NCBI GenBank assembly: GCA_964017155.1
Contig: OZ024861.1
Span: 20,902,713-20,966,712 of the forward strand
From: Oasisia sp. SBJ-2009
Lineage: Eukaryota; Annelida; Polychaeta; Sabellida; Siboglinidae
DNA length: 64,000 nucleotides
Direction: 5' to 3'
Positions 11,432 to 23,357 of this stretch are shown here, one piece after another; positions within the stretch are counted from its first letter, which is position 1; each line of letters opens with the position of its first letter. The notes beneath the pieces were generated by a model. It did no database searches and was not told the origin of the DNA. It saw nothing but the letters and a program-made list of their open reading frames with translations. Position numbers and translations under genes: made by a program.

Positions 11432-12740
11432 TATGTTTGCGCGTGTGTGTGCGTTTGTGGGTGTGTGTGTGTCTGCCTGTGGTGTGCGTGTGTTGGCGCG
11501 TCTGTGGATTCGTGTGTGGTGCTTGTGTGTGGGTGCGTGTGTGTATGTATGCGTGTGGGCGCATGTGTGTGTGTGGGTGCGTGCAAGTGTGTGGGTGGGT
11601 GCGTGTGTGGTGCTTGTGTGTATGTGTGCATGTGTGGGCGCGTGTGTGAGTCCGTGTGTGGGTGCGTGTGTGGGTGTGTGGGTGGAATCGTATGTGGATG
11701 CGAGTGTGTGTGTGCGTGTGTGTGCGTGTGTGGGCGCATGTATGTGTGAGTTGGTGCATGTATGTGTGTGTGTTTGGGTGCGTGTATGTGTGTGTCCGTG
11801 AGTTGGCTCGTGTGTTTGCATGTGTGGGTGCCTGTGTGTGGGTGCGTGTGTGTGAGTGCATGTGTGTGTTCGTGTGTCGTTGCGTGTGTGGGTGCATGTG
11901 TGGATTCGTATGTGTGTGTGCGTGTGTGTGCGTGTGTTGTGGCGTGTGTGCTCGCATGTGGATGCGTGTGGTTGCGTGTGTATGGGTGCGTGTGTGTGGG
12001 TGCATGTTTGTGAGAGCGTGTTTTGGTGCGTGTGTGGGTGCATGTGTGGATTCGTGTGTGGGTGCCCGTGTGTGCGTGCGTGTGTGGGCACATGTCTGTG
12101 TTGGTGCTTGCGTGTTGTTGCTTGCGTGATGGTGCTTGCGTTGCCTTTGTGGGGTTGCATGTCTGTGTATGTGTGCGTATGTGTGTGCGTGTGTTGGCTT
12201 GTGTTTTTGTGTGTGGGTGCGTGTGTGGTGCGGGTTTGTATGTGTGATTATTTGGGCGCGTGTGTGTAGGTGTATGTGCGTATGTCGGTGGGTGTGTGGG
12301 TGCATGTGTGGAATCGTGTGTTTGTGAGTGCGTGTGTGTGTGTGCGTGTGTTGGCGCATGTGTGTCCGCGGGTGGGTGTGCGTGTGGGTGCGGGTGTGTG
12401 GGTGCGTGTGTGTGGGTGCATGTGTGTGAATGCGTGTGTTGTTACGTGTTTGGGTGAATGTGTGGATTGGTGTGTGGGTGAGTGTGTGTGCGTGCGTGTG
12501 TGGGCACATTTATGTGTGGGTGCGTGCGTCTGTGTGTGGGTGCGTGTGTGTGGGTGCATGTGTGGATTCGTGTATGTGTGTGCGTGTGCATGTGTGTGTG
12601 TGCGTGTGTTGGCGCGTGTGTGTGCGCGTGTGAGTGCATGTGTGGGTGCGTGTATGTGGGTGCGTGTGTGTGTGAGTGCGTGTGTTGGTGCGTGTGTGGG
12701 TGCCGGTGTGGATTTATGTGTGGGTGGGTGGGTGTGTGTG
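11342..12740 (+). repeat. GT-rich satellite array, segment 3
   Basis: GT-rich ~12-bp repeat between L2-like copy B and the RTE-like element. It shares landmark variants with segments 1, 2 and 4, for example GGGCACATGTCTGTGTTGG. No coding or RNA gene is visible. Confidence 0.92.
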
Positions 12741-12865
12741 AACTCTGCCATGGACGGTCCCAAGCCCGGCTGAGAAAAGAGTAGGGTTGGGCAAAGGGCT
12801 AACAACCCTTTCCCGTAAAAAGACAATTTTTTACGAAAACATCGACCAAAGGAACTCTACTGAAC

Positions 12866-15282
12866 TTGGGAGAGGGAGGGCCTCCTGGGGTGTGTATGAA
12901 GCCATGCAGTGAAAGCCGTAAGGAAGCTACATCGCCGATAGCCTTCTTATCTTCCTCGAAAATCTCGAAAATCGGAACATGGAATGTGAGAACCATGTTC
13001 GAAACAAACAAAGCAGCCCAAATAGCAAGGGAACGACGGGCCTACAACATCACAGTACTAGGGCCATGTGAAACAAGGTGGACACAGACAAGTCAGACTG
13101 AATACGGGAGAAATGATTCTCTACTCGGGGCATAAAGAGGAAGATGCACATCATGCAGAAGTCGTGGCACTCATGTTGTCACATGAGGCACAGAATGCTC
13201 TCATTAACTGGGAAGCAGCGGGACCAAGGATCATCTATGCCTCGTTCAAAACAAAGAAAGAAAACATCAAGCTCAACATCATTCAGTGTTACGCACCCAC
13301 AAACGACAAGGATGAAGAAACAAAAGAAGACTTTTACAACAAACTGCAGACATTGTGTGACAAACTGAAGGAGAAGGACATGACAATACTCATGGGAGAC
13401 TTGAACGCCAAAATCGGATCAGACAACAGCGGGTACGAAGAAGTCATGGGCAGACAGGGACTTGGCAGAATGAATGAAAATGGCAAGATGTTGGCCGACT
13501 TTTGTGCATTTAACAATATGATCATCGGAGGCAGCGTGTTCCCGCATCGCAGGATTCACAAGGCAACCTGGGTATCACCGGACCACAGGACAGAAAATCA
13601 AATAGACCATATCTGCATAGGATGGAAGTTCATAAGATCAATGCAGGACGTGAGAGTGCAGAGAGGGGCAGATGCAGCCTCAGACCACCATCTAGTGCTG
13701 GCCAGAATGAAGATGAAGCTAAAGAAGAGAGAAGTCAAGCGGAGCACCATAACGCAGTACAATGTGGACTTCCTACAGGACAGGGTGACAACAGAGACCT
13801 TCCGACTTACAGTCAGAAACAAATACGAAGCCCTACAAGATATCCTTGATGAAGGAAACATGGACATAGACACACAATGGCAACAGATCAAGGAGGTGTG
13901 GACCAGCACATGCAGCGAAGTTCTGGGAAAGAAGAAATACCAACAAAAAGACTGGATTTCTGCAGAGAGTGTCAACAAAGTGCAATTGAGGAAGGAAAAG
14001 AAAGGTGCAGTTAACAACAGCCGAACGAGAGCAGCAAAAGCAGCAGTACAGGAAGAGTATACAGAGGCAAACAGAGCAGTCAAGAACAGCGTAAAAACAG
14101 ACCTAGCCAAAGAAGCAGAGGATGCATCAGCCCAAGAAAACATGAAACAACTGTATGATATAACAAGAACATTAGCAGGAAAGTATACGAACACAGACAG
14201 ACCCATCAAAGATAAGAATGGCAATGTACTTACCAGTGATGAAGACCAGTTGAAGAGATGGAGGGAACATTTTGAAGAACTGCTAAACCGGCCACCACCT
14301 CAGAATCCTCCAGACACCGCACCAGCGGAAGAAGTACTCCAGATAAACTGCGAAAGACCAAGTAAGGCAGAAATTGAGAAAGCCATGCATCACACGAAGA
14401 GAGGGAAAGCTTCCGGCCCAGACAAAATTCCTGCAGAGGCAATCAAGGCTGACATAGAGACCTCCACCGAGATACTGCACGACCTATTCGGGAAGATATG
14501 GGAACAAGAAGAAATACCAACGGAATGGAAAGAAGGGTACCTTGTGAAGCTCCCAAAGAAAGGCGATATGCAAGAATGTAAGAACTACAGAGGGATAATG
14601 CTCCTATCAGTACCCGGAAAGGTCCTCACCAGAATAATCTTGGACAGACTGAAGACAGGGGTAGATGCCAAGCTCAGAGACCACCAAGCTGGCTTCCGGA
14701 AAGACAGATCCTGCACCGACCAAATTGCAACACTGAGAATCATTGTCGAACAATCCATGGAATGGGACTCATCACTGTATATAAACTTCGTTGACTACGA
14801 GAAAGCATTTGATAGCCTTGACAGAGACACGTTGTGGAAACTCCTACAGCACTACGGGATACCTGAGAAATGTATATCTCTGATAAGAAGTAGCTATGAA
14901 GACATGGCATGCAGGGTCATTCATGCAGGACAACTAACGGACTCCTTCGTGGTGAAGACAGGTGTGAGGCAAGGATGTCTTCTGTCACCATTCCTATTCC
15001 TGCTCGCCATAGACTGGATCATGAAAAAGACAACACAAAATTGAAGAAATGGGATCCAGTGGACACCATGGAGCCAGTTGGAGGACCTGGACTTTGCGGA
15101 TGACCTCGCTCTCCTCTCACACAGCCATAAACAGATGCAGGAAAAAACAGAGCAGCTAAACACAGTGTCAACACAGCTTGGACTCAACATCAACAGAAGC
15201 AAGACAAAGATTATGAAAGCCAACCCAAAGAACAACAACCCCATTACATTGAACGGAGAGCCACTGGAAGAGACAGATAATA
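12866..15282 (+). pseudogene. endonuclease-reverse transcriptase pseudogene, N-terminal and RT part (RTE-like)
   Basis: The APE endonuclease begins with the KIGTWNVRTM motif (about 12970-13000) and ETRWTQ, then shifts frame near 13094. The main frame from 13068 shows VALMLS, QCYAPTND, the catalytic MGDLNAK (about residue 108), the ENQIDH region and ASDHHLV. The RT follows: RGKASGPDKIPAEAI, HQAGFRKDRSC, motif A FVDYEKAFDSLDR (about residue 573), motif B GVRQGCLLSPF. A single in-frame TGA at 15042-15044 interrupts the frame just before LEDLDFADDLALLSHS, which carries the catalytic FADD. Apart from this stop, the frameshift near 13094 and the nested insertion, the protein is remarkably intact, suggesting a fairly young copy. 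Confidence 0.9.
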
Positions 15283-16068
15283 ATAATAATAATAATTAGT
15301 TAACTTCTATTGCGCCTATATCCTTAGAAACCAAGCTCAGAGGCGCATCAAAACAAAAAGGATTAATCGATCTCATAGTCGGTAAACAAATCAAGTTGTC
15401 ATCAAATTGATTGATGCGCCAGGGAGCTATGGTGGATAGGCCAGATTGTACAGATATGTTTTTTAAATGACGACGGAATTTAGCAATATTTTCAACTGAT
15501 TTCACGCTAGAAGGAAGCATATTCCATAGAGTAGGCGCACCCACAGCAAAAGCCCTGGTCCCCATATTAGTATTGACCTTTGGTACAAAGAGTAAATCAG
15601 AAGTAGATGACCGAAGTTGAATAGGTTTCCTTATAGGAGTAAGTAAAGTATGTAAATACGATGGCTGCTTAGAAGAAAGTGCCTGGTAAGTAATGGTACA
15701 CATCTTAAACATTATACGATATTGGACAGGCAGCCAATGCAGAGACTTTAGAAGCGGCTTAGAAGGAGTAAAGCGTGGAGACCTAGTCACCACCCTTGCT
15801 AAGCAATTTTGAACACGTTGTAGTTTTGTGATATCCTTAATAGCAATATTATGAAAAAGTGAATTACAATAGTCTAATCTACTAGTAACTAATGCAGTTG
15901 CAATAGTCTTTGCAACAGAAACAGGCAAATATCGACGAATCACGAATGTGGTAAAAACATGTTCGACAAATTTGAGAAATGTGTTCTCTAAAATTTAATT
16001 TATCATCAAAAATTACTCCCAAATTCCTAGTCGAAACTGCAGGCATAACATGCTGATTAAGTAAGGGT
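15283..16068 (-). mobile_element. nested 5'-truncated L2/CR1-like fragment in the RTE-like element
   Basis: In minus orientation its 3' end is at the left: reading the minus strand, GGCGCAATAGAAGTTAACTA is followed by a run of ATT repeats (15283-15298), the usual end of L2-like elements. It lies between host codons for LEETD and FTYLG of the RTE-like element, so it inserted after that element arrived. A target duplication cannot be separated from the ATT run. The right boundary at about 16060-16075 is estimated. Confidence 0.85.
15296..15943 (-). pseudogene. C-terminal RT/tail region of an L2/CR1-like ORF2
   Basis: The 215-residue frame encodes the RT thumb and C-terminal tail: ALVTSRLDYCNSLF, LQRVQNCLARVVTR, SLHWLPVQYRI, GTRAFAVGAPTLWNMLPSSV. 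The upstream sequence in another frame (about 15945-16050, minus) continues the homology with RNLGVIFDDKLNF, so a frameshift lies near 15944. Palm motifs A to C are missing by 5' truncation, so it cannot be active. It is a different family from copies A to C. Confidence 0.88.
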
Positions 16069-16082
16069 ATAGGAAAAATACA

Positions 16083-16679
16083 TTCACATACCTGGGCATT
16101 ACAATAAACAAAACTGGAGGGACAGAAGAAGACGTCAAAGCAAGAATCCAGAAAGCAACAGTGGCATTCATCATGTTGAGAAAAATTTGGAGAGCAAAAC
16201 GAATCAAAATTAACACCAAGCTGAGATTGTTTAACTCAAATGTGAAGGCAGTTTTGCTCTACGGAGCGGAGACATGGCGAACCACACAGAAGACACTAAA
16301 GAAAATACAGACCTTCATCAACAAATGCCTGCGCAGAATACTACACTTGAAGTGGACAGACAAGGTACCGAACACCACACTCTGGAAAACAACCAAACAA
16401 CTACCCATAGAAAATGAAATAAAGAAGAGAAAATGGAGGTGGATAGGACATACACTAAGGAAGCCACCAGAATCAATCACCCGTCAAGCCATCACATGGA
16501 ACCCCCCAGGGAAGAGAAGAAGAGGTAGGCCACGAAACACCTGGCAGAGAGACACAGAAAAAGATACAAAAGAGATGGGGTACACCCGGAAAGAAATGGA
16601 GAAGATGGCCACAGACAGAAAACAGTGGCGTTCCTTAGTCGATGGCCTATGCTCCGAGCGAGCGAAAAGGCATAAGTAA
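16083..16679 (+). pseudogene. C-terminal part of the RTE-like ORF after the nested insertion
   Basis: Resumes in the frame of 13068-15282 with FTYLGITINKTGGTEEDV, then the thumb-like NSNVKAVLLYGAETWR, the IQTFINKCLRRILHLKWTDK region, KRKWRWIGHTLRKP and the Arg-rich NPPGKRRRGRPRNTW, ending at TAA 16677. This C-terminal block is conserved in the family and follows the RT domain directly. The nested insertion separates it from the catalytic part. Confidence 0.87.
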
Positions 16680-17964
16680 GGGTGTGTGTGCGTGCGTGTG
16701 TGGGTACATGCGGGTGTGGGTGCGTGCGTGTGTGGGCGTGCATGTGTTTGTATGTGTGTTTGTTTGGATTCGTGTGTGGGTGCGTGTGTGTGCTTGTGTC
16801 GGATGTCTCTGAAGGGGCGTCCGTGTGTGTGTGTGTGTGTGTGAGTGTGAGTGTGAGTGGGTGCGTGTGTGTGGGTGTATGTGTGTCCATTTGTGGGTGC
16901 ATATGTTGGTGCTTGTGTGGGTTCGTGTGTGGTTCCGTGTGAGTGGGTGCGTGTGTGTATGTGTACGTGTGGGCGCATGTGTGTGTGGGTGCGTACGAGT
17001 GTGTGGGTGGGTGCGTGTGTGGTGCTTGTATGTATGTGTGCATATGTGGGCGCGTGTGTGAGTCAGTGTGTCGCTGTGTGTGGGTGCGTGTGTGTATTCG
17101 TGTGTTGGTGTGTGCTTGGGTGCGTGTTTATGGGTGCGCGTGTGGAGCATGTGTGTGTATGTGTTCGTGTGTTGTCGCGCGTGTGTGTGCGTGTGTGGGT
17201 GCGTTTATGGGTGGGTGTGTGGGTACGTGTGTGGGTGCGTGTTTGGGTACGTGTGAGAGTTGGTGCGCTTGTGTGTGTGGGCGCGCGTGTGTGTGTGTGT
17301 GCGTGGGTTGGAGTGTGTGTAGGCGTATGTGGGTGCGTGTGTGGGTGGGTGCGTGTTTGTGGGTGCGTGCGTGTGTGTATTTGCGTGTGTGGCGCGTGTG
17401 TGGGGTTGCGTGTGTGGTGCATGTGTGTGTTTGTGCGCGTGTGTGTATGTGTGCCTGTGTGTGGGTGGGTGTGCGTGTGCTAGCTTGTGTTTGTGTGTGT
17501 TGGTGCATGTGTGGTGCGTGTTTGTATGTGTGCGTGTGCGGGTGCGTGTGTATGGGTGCGTGTGTTATTCATGTGTGTGTGAGTGTATGTGTGCCTATTT
17601 TGGCGCGCGTGTGTGCGTGTGTGGGTGCGTGTATTGGTGCGTGTATGAGTGCGTGTGTGGGTGCGTATGTGTTGTTGCGTGTGTGTGTGCGTGTGTGTGT
17701 GAGTGCTTGTGCGTGTGCGCGTTTTGGCGCGTGTGGGTGCGTGTGTGGGTGATTCAGTGTGGGTGCATATGTTTGGGTGCGTGTGTGGTGCGAGTGTGTA
17801 TGTGTGCTTCTTTGGCGCGTGTGTGGCTGGGTGTGGGTGCGTATGTGTGTGTGGGTTTGCGTAGGTGCATGTGTGTGTCTGCGTGTGAGTTTTCGTGTGT
17901 TGCCGTGTGTGGGCGCGTGTGTAGGTGCGTGTGTGTGGTAGCATGTGTGGGTGCCTCCGTTGAT

Positions 17965-18008
<44 letters not shown>

Positions 18009-18255
18009 GTTGGGGCGTGTGTGCTCGCGTGTGGATGCGTGCGGTTGCGTGTGTGTGGTGCGTGTATGTGGGTGCATGTGTGTGAGAGCGTGTGTTGGTG
18101 CGTGTGTGGGTGCATGTGTGGATTCGTGTGTGGGTGCCGGTGTGTGCGTGCGTGTGTGGGCACATGTCTGTGTTGGAGCTTGCGTGTGTGTGTGGGTGCG
18201 TGTGTGTATGTGTGCGTGTGTGGTTTCGTGTGAGGGAGCGTGTGTGTGCGTGTTT
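16680..18255 (+). repeat. GT-rich satellite array, segment 4
   Basis: GT-rich array between the RTE-like element and L2-like copy C. The portion about 17610-17750 (landmarks GTATTGGTGCGTGTATGAG, GTGTTGTTGCGTGTG, GCGCGTTTTGGCGCG) reappears as its reverse complement immediately after copy C, at about 20040-20165. No gene is seen. Confidence 0.92.
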
Positions 18256-20036
18256 GTCCGTGGTATAACGACAGCATACGAGCAACCAAGTGTTTGATAC
18301 GCCAGCTGGAACGAAGATGGAGAACAACTGGACTAGAATGTGACAGGCTGGCTTACTGTCTTCAGCGGCAGCTTGTTGTGTCATCCATACACCGTGCGAA
18401 ATTGAAATACCACATGTGTCAAATCGCTGATGTATCTGGTGACCAGAAAAAGCTATGCAAGATTGTCGCCAAGCTCGTACACACCGATCATGACACTCCA
18501 CTTCCGACATGTGACTCATTCGATGCGCTTGTAGAGCAGTTTTCAGATTTTTTCTCTGAAAACATCTCGAAAATCCGGTGTGAATTCACTCCCAGTGTTA
18601 GCAACGTAGATATCTACACTGATGGTAAATCCCAAACATGCTTACTGAATGCATTTGAGCCAGCCACTGAAACTGAAATCGGAATACTGTTGAAGTCATC
18701 GCCGGTTAAATCATGTGAACTTGATCCCATACCAACATGGCTGCTTAGACATTATACCTGTTCTCACCACCATTGTTAACATGTCTCTGAGAAAAGGAGT
18801 AATGCTTTCTCACTTGAAGAGAGCACACGTACGACCTATAATCAAAAAGCCAGGCCTAGATAAGGACATATTGAACAACTACAGACCTGTGTCCAATCTG
18901 CCATACTTGTCGAAGACAATAGAGCGTGTTGTTGCCGCGAGAATGTCGGCTCACATATCTGAGTGTGATCTCGCGTGCCCAACCAGTCTGCGTACACGCC
19001 AAACCACAGCGTCGAGACGGCCCTTGTCTGTGTTCAGAATGACATCCTGCGTGCAATGGACAACCAGAACATTGTCATCATGTTACTACTGTATTTGTCG
19101 GCTGCATTTGATACTGTTGACCACAACGTCATGTTGCATAGACTGACACATGATGTTGGAGTGGGCCAAACTGCACTTAAGTGGTTTAAATCGTATATGA
19201 GTGACATAATTCAAGCTGTCCACATCAATGGGTCTACGTCACCTGCTCGCCCCCTTACGTGTGGGGTTCCTCAAGGTTCGGTACTTGGTCCGCAGTTGTT
19301 TTCTATCTATGCAGCACCAGTATCGAATACCATTCGGAACAACAACTTGCTGTCGCACTTTTATGCTGACGACACGCAAATTTACATCACCGTGAAACCC
19401 CACCAGGAGGACATTGACGCGGCTGTTGAGACCATTGAACAATGTGTTGCAGAAATCAGGAGTTGGGTGAAGACAAACTCCTTGAAATTGAATGATTCGA
19501 AAACGGAAGTAATCGTATACGGTTCAGGTGAACAGCTGAAAAAATTCACGCTGCAATCGTTACGTGTTGGTGACTGTGTGGTTAGTGTGACTGACTCTGT
19601 TCGAAATCTCGGTGTGCAGTTTGATGCTGAGATGACGATGGAGTCCCACGTGACTGCTGTATGCAGGTCAGCCATATTCCACCTCCGCAACATCTCGAGG
19701 ATCAAACGGTATCTGACAGCAGCAGCGACAGAGCAAATTGTTGATGCATTTATCACAAGCAGACTGGATATTGGCAATGCACTGCTCTATCCACTGCCTC
19801 TGAAGCAAACGCAACGGATTCAGAAACTGCAAAACTGCGCAGCCCGCTTGATCGACGGCGCTATGAGATATAGCCATGCTACACCATTGCTAAAGAAGTT
19901 ACACTGGCTGCCGATAGCGGTGCGAGTTGAGTTCAATATCCTGCTACTCACTCACCGAGCACTGAATGGCCAAGCACCTGACTACATTGCACACTGTGTA
20001 AGCCGACGCCAGCCGGTTAGGTCGCTGCGCTACAGC
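18256..20036 (+). mobile_element. L2/CR1-like non-LTR retrotransposon, copy C, cut at 3' end by inverted array
   Basis: Shares the 5' truncation point and flanking array with copies A and B. At 20036, inside the codons for RSLRYS of the C-terminal tail, it is joined directly to CA-oriented satellite, so the last ~300 bp of the element are missing. A ~16-bp deletion near 18749 is private to this copy. Confidence 0.9.
18259..20036 (+). pseudogene. reverse transcriptase pseudogene (L2/CR1-like), copy C
   Basis: Three frames together cover linker, RT and thumb: 18240-18779, 18715-19146 and 18975-20036. The last frame has motif B GVPQGSVLGP and an intact HFYADDTQ catalytic box, but motif A reads LLYLSAAFDTVDH where copies A and B have LLDLSAAFDTVDH. 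The first Asp of motif A, a metal ligand in this enzyme family, is therefore replaced by Tyr. One frameshift lies at the deletion near 18749 and another near 18972. The open frame runs on through the junction into repeat, giving an artificial His/Thr-rich tail. Confidence 0.88.
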
Positions 20037-22543
20037 TACTTCCCACACACGCACCCACACGCGCCAAAACGCGCACACGCACAAGCACTCACACACACAC
20101 ACGCACACACACGCAACAACACATAAGCACCCACACACGCACTCATACACGCACCAATACACGCACCCACACATGCAAACACACGCGCCAACTCACGCAC
20201 CCAAACACACACACATACATGCACCAAATCACACGTGCCAACATACACACATGCGCCAACACACGCACACACACACGCACACACACGCACCCACACATTC
20301 GCATCCACACACGAATGAATCCACACACGCACCCACACAAGCACCGACACACGCACACGCACATGCACCCACCCACACACACACACGCACCCACACACAC
20401 ACACCTTGACACGCACTCACACACTCACCCACCCACGCACCCACACAAACAAACGCGCCAGCACAAGCACACACAAACACACGCACGTACACAAGCACCA
20501 ACACACGCACCCACACGCGCCAAAACACGCGTACCCACACACGGGTCCACACGCACGCGTCAGCACACTCACACATGAACACGTACACACGCACCCATAC
20601 ACGCACCCAAACACGCACACACGCGCCCCAAAATACGCACACATGAACGACACACGCACCCATACACACGCATCCAAACACGCACCCACACCCAGGTACC
20701 CACACACACGCGCCCACACACGCACATATACCAACACGCACCACACAAGCACCCACCCACACAAACACAAGCCAACACACGCACACACACACACACCCAC
20801 ACACGCACATATGCACCACACACGCAACCCCACACACGCGCCACACACGCAGATACACACACGCACGCACTCACACACAGGCACCCACCCTCACACGCAC
20901 CCACATACGCCTACACACTCTCCAACACATGCACACACACACACGAACCCACACACACAGACAAAAGCCCCAACACTCACACGCACCCATACACGCACCC
21001 ACACACGCACACACACGCGACAACACACGCACATATACACACACATGCTCCACACACGCACCCACAAACCCGCACCCAAGCATGCACTGACACACGAACT
21101 CACACACGCGCCCCACACATGCACACATAGACACAAGCACCACACACACACCCACGCACACACTCGCACGCACCCACACACACATGCGCCCACACGCACA
21201 CATACACACACGCACCCATACACGCAACAACACAGGCACACACACATAAACCCACACACATGCACCCACACACACCAACACACGTACCCACACAGGCACA
21301 CACACACGCCAATACACACACACACACAGACACACACACACACCCAAACGCGCACCCACACGTAACAACACACGCACACACACGCGCAAGCACACGCACA
21401 AATACCCATAAATGCACCACAAACGCATCAACATACGCACGCACCCACGCACACGCGCCCACATATACACACACACCCACACACACGCATCCACAACCGT
21501 GCAAACACACGCACACACATGAACCCACACACACCCACATGCGGACCCACACACAGCTCACACACACGCTCACACACACGCAGACACACACATGCACATG
21601 CGCAAAGACACGCACACATATACATATGCACCACACACGCCCCCACATACACGCACCCACACCCCCACGGACGTATCCACACACGCACCCACACACAGGC
21701 ACCCACATGCGCACCCTCACACGCATACACACACATGCACCACACACGCATTCACACACATGCACCTACACAAACGCACACACGCACTCACACACGCACC
21801 CATACACGCACCCATACACGCACCCACACACGCACACACGCGAGCCAAAATACGCACACACGCACACACACATGAACAACACACGCACCCATAAACAGGC
21901 ACCCAAAAAAGCACCCACACCCACGCCCCCACACACACTTGCCCACACACGCACACATACAAACACGCACCACACACGCACCCACACACACAAACACAAT
22001 GCAACAAACGGACACACACCCACACACACGCATACATACACACTCATGCACCACACACGCAACCCCACACACGCGCCACACACGCAAATACACACACACA
22101 CGCAACCACAAACACGCACCCACCCACACACGCACCCACATAAGCCCACACACGCTCCAACCCACGCACACACACACACACCCACACACACAAACGCACC
22201 AACTCTCACACATACCCAAACACGCACCCACACACGCACCCACACACGCACACAGACACATGCACTCACACACACGCACCCACACGCATCCACACACGCA
22301 CCCACACGCACACACACGCGCAAAGACACGCACACATACATATATGCACTACAAACGCACCCACATACACACGCGCCCACACACACGTACACACACATTC
22401 ACACACGCACCCACACACCAATCCACACGCACCCACACACGTAACAACACACGCATTCACACACATGGACCCACACAAACGCACCCTCACACCCGCACCC
22501 ACACACGCACCCACCCGCGCACACACACGCGCCAACACACGCG

Positions 22544-22574
<31 letters not shown>

Positions 22575-23318
22575 AAACACACAAACACAAACACCCACCC
22601 ACACACGCACCCACACGCGCCAAAACACGCACACACAAACGCACCCATACACGTACCCACACACGCACACACCCGAGCCAAATTACGCACACACGCACAC
22701 ACACATGAACAACACACGCACCCTTTAACACGCACCCAAACACGCACCCACACCCACGCTCTCACACACACGCGCCCACTCACGCACACATATAAACACG
22801 CACCACAAACGCACCCACACACACACAAACACAAGCCAACAAACGGACACACACCCACACACACGCACACATACACATTCATGCACCACACACGCAACCC
22901 CACACACGCGCCACACACGCAAATACACGCACGCACGCAACCACAAACACGCACCCACATACGCCCACACACGCTCCAACCCACGCTCACACACACGCAC
23001 CCACACACACAAACGCACCAACTCTCACACGTACCCAAACACGCACAACACACGCACCCAAACACGCACCCACACACGCACCCACATAAGCACCCACACA
23101 CGCACCCACACACGCACACACACGCCACAACACACGAACACATACACACACATGCTCCACACACGCACCCACAAACACGCACCCAAACACACACCAACAC
23201 ACGATTCCACACATGCAGCCACACACCCACCGCGACACACACACACACACATTCACCCACACACACGCACACACACGCACCCACAAACCAATCAACACAA
23301 GCACCGAAACACGCACAC

Positions 23319-23357
23319 ACTTTCTCTGTCTCTCTCGCTCATTCTCTCTCATACGCG
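23319..23357 (-). repeat. CT-rich tract, inverted copy of the GA module
   Basis: Reads TTTCTCTGTCTCTCTCGCTC and then TCTCATACGCGCG, the reverse complement of the GA modules at 2513-2555 and 4130-4193. It shows that the CA array contains an inverted copy of the same composite block. Confidence 0.82.

Larger units (their letters stand above)
12741..16679 (+). mobile_element. RTE-like APE non-LTR retrotransposon, near full length, interrupted by nested L2-like fragment
   Basis: Begins with AACTCTGCCATGGACGGTCC right after the GT array, has a ~120-bp leader, then an endonuclease/RT reading frame, and ends two codons after the conserved LCSER region at a TAA (16677-16679) where the GT array resumes without a long tail. 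Host sequence is 12741 to ~15283 and ~16069-16679; the middle is an inserted L2-like piece. The family is widespread in invertebrates and resembles RTE-type elements; I am sure of EN plus RT non-LTR identity, less of the clade. Confidence 0.88.

Noticed and set aside
18256..20126. RT frame 18975-20126 with a His/Thr-rich C-terminal extension as a new fusion protein
   Set aside because: The extension is satellite sequence after the breakpoint at 20036; the frame also lacks the motif A catalytic Asp and the N-terminal part is in other frames.
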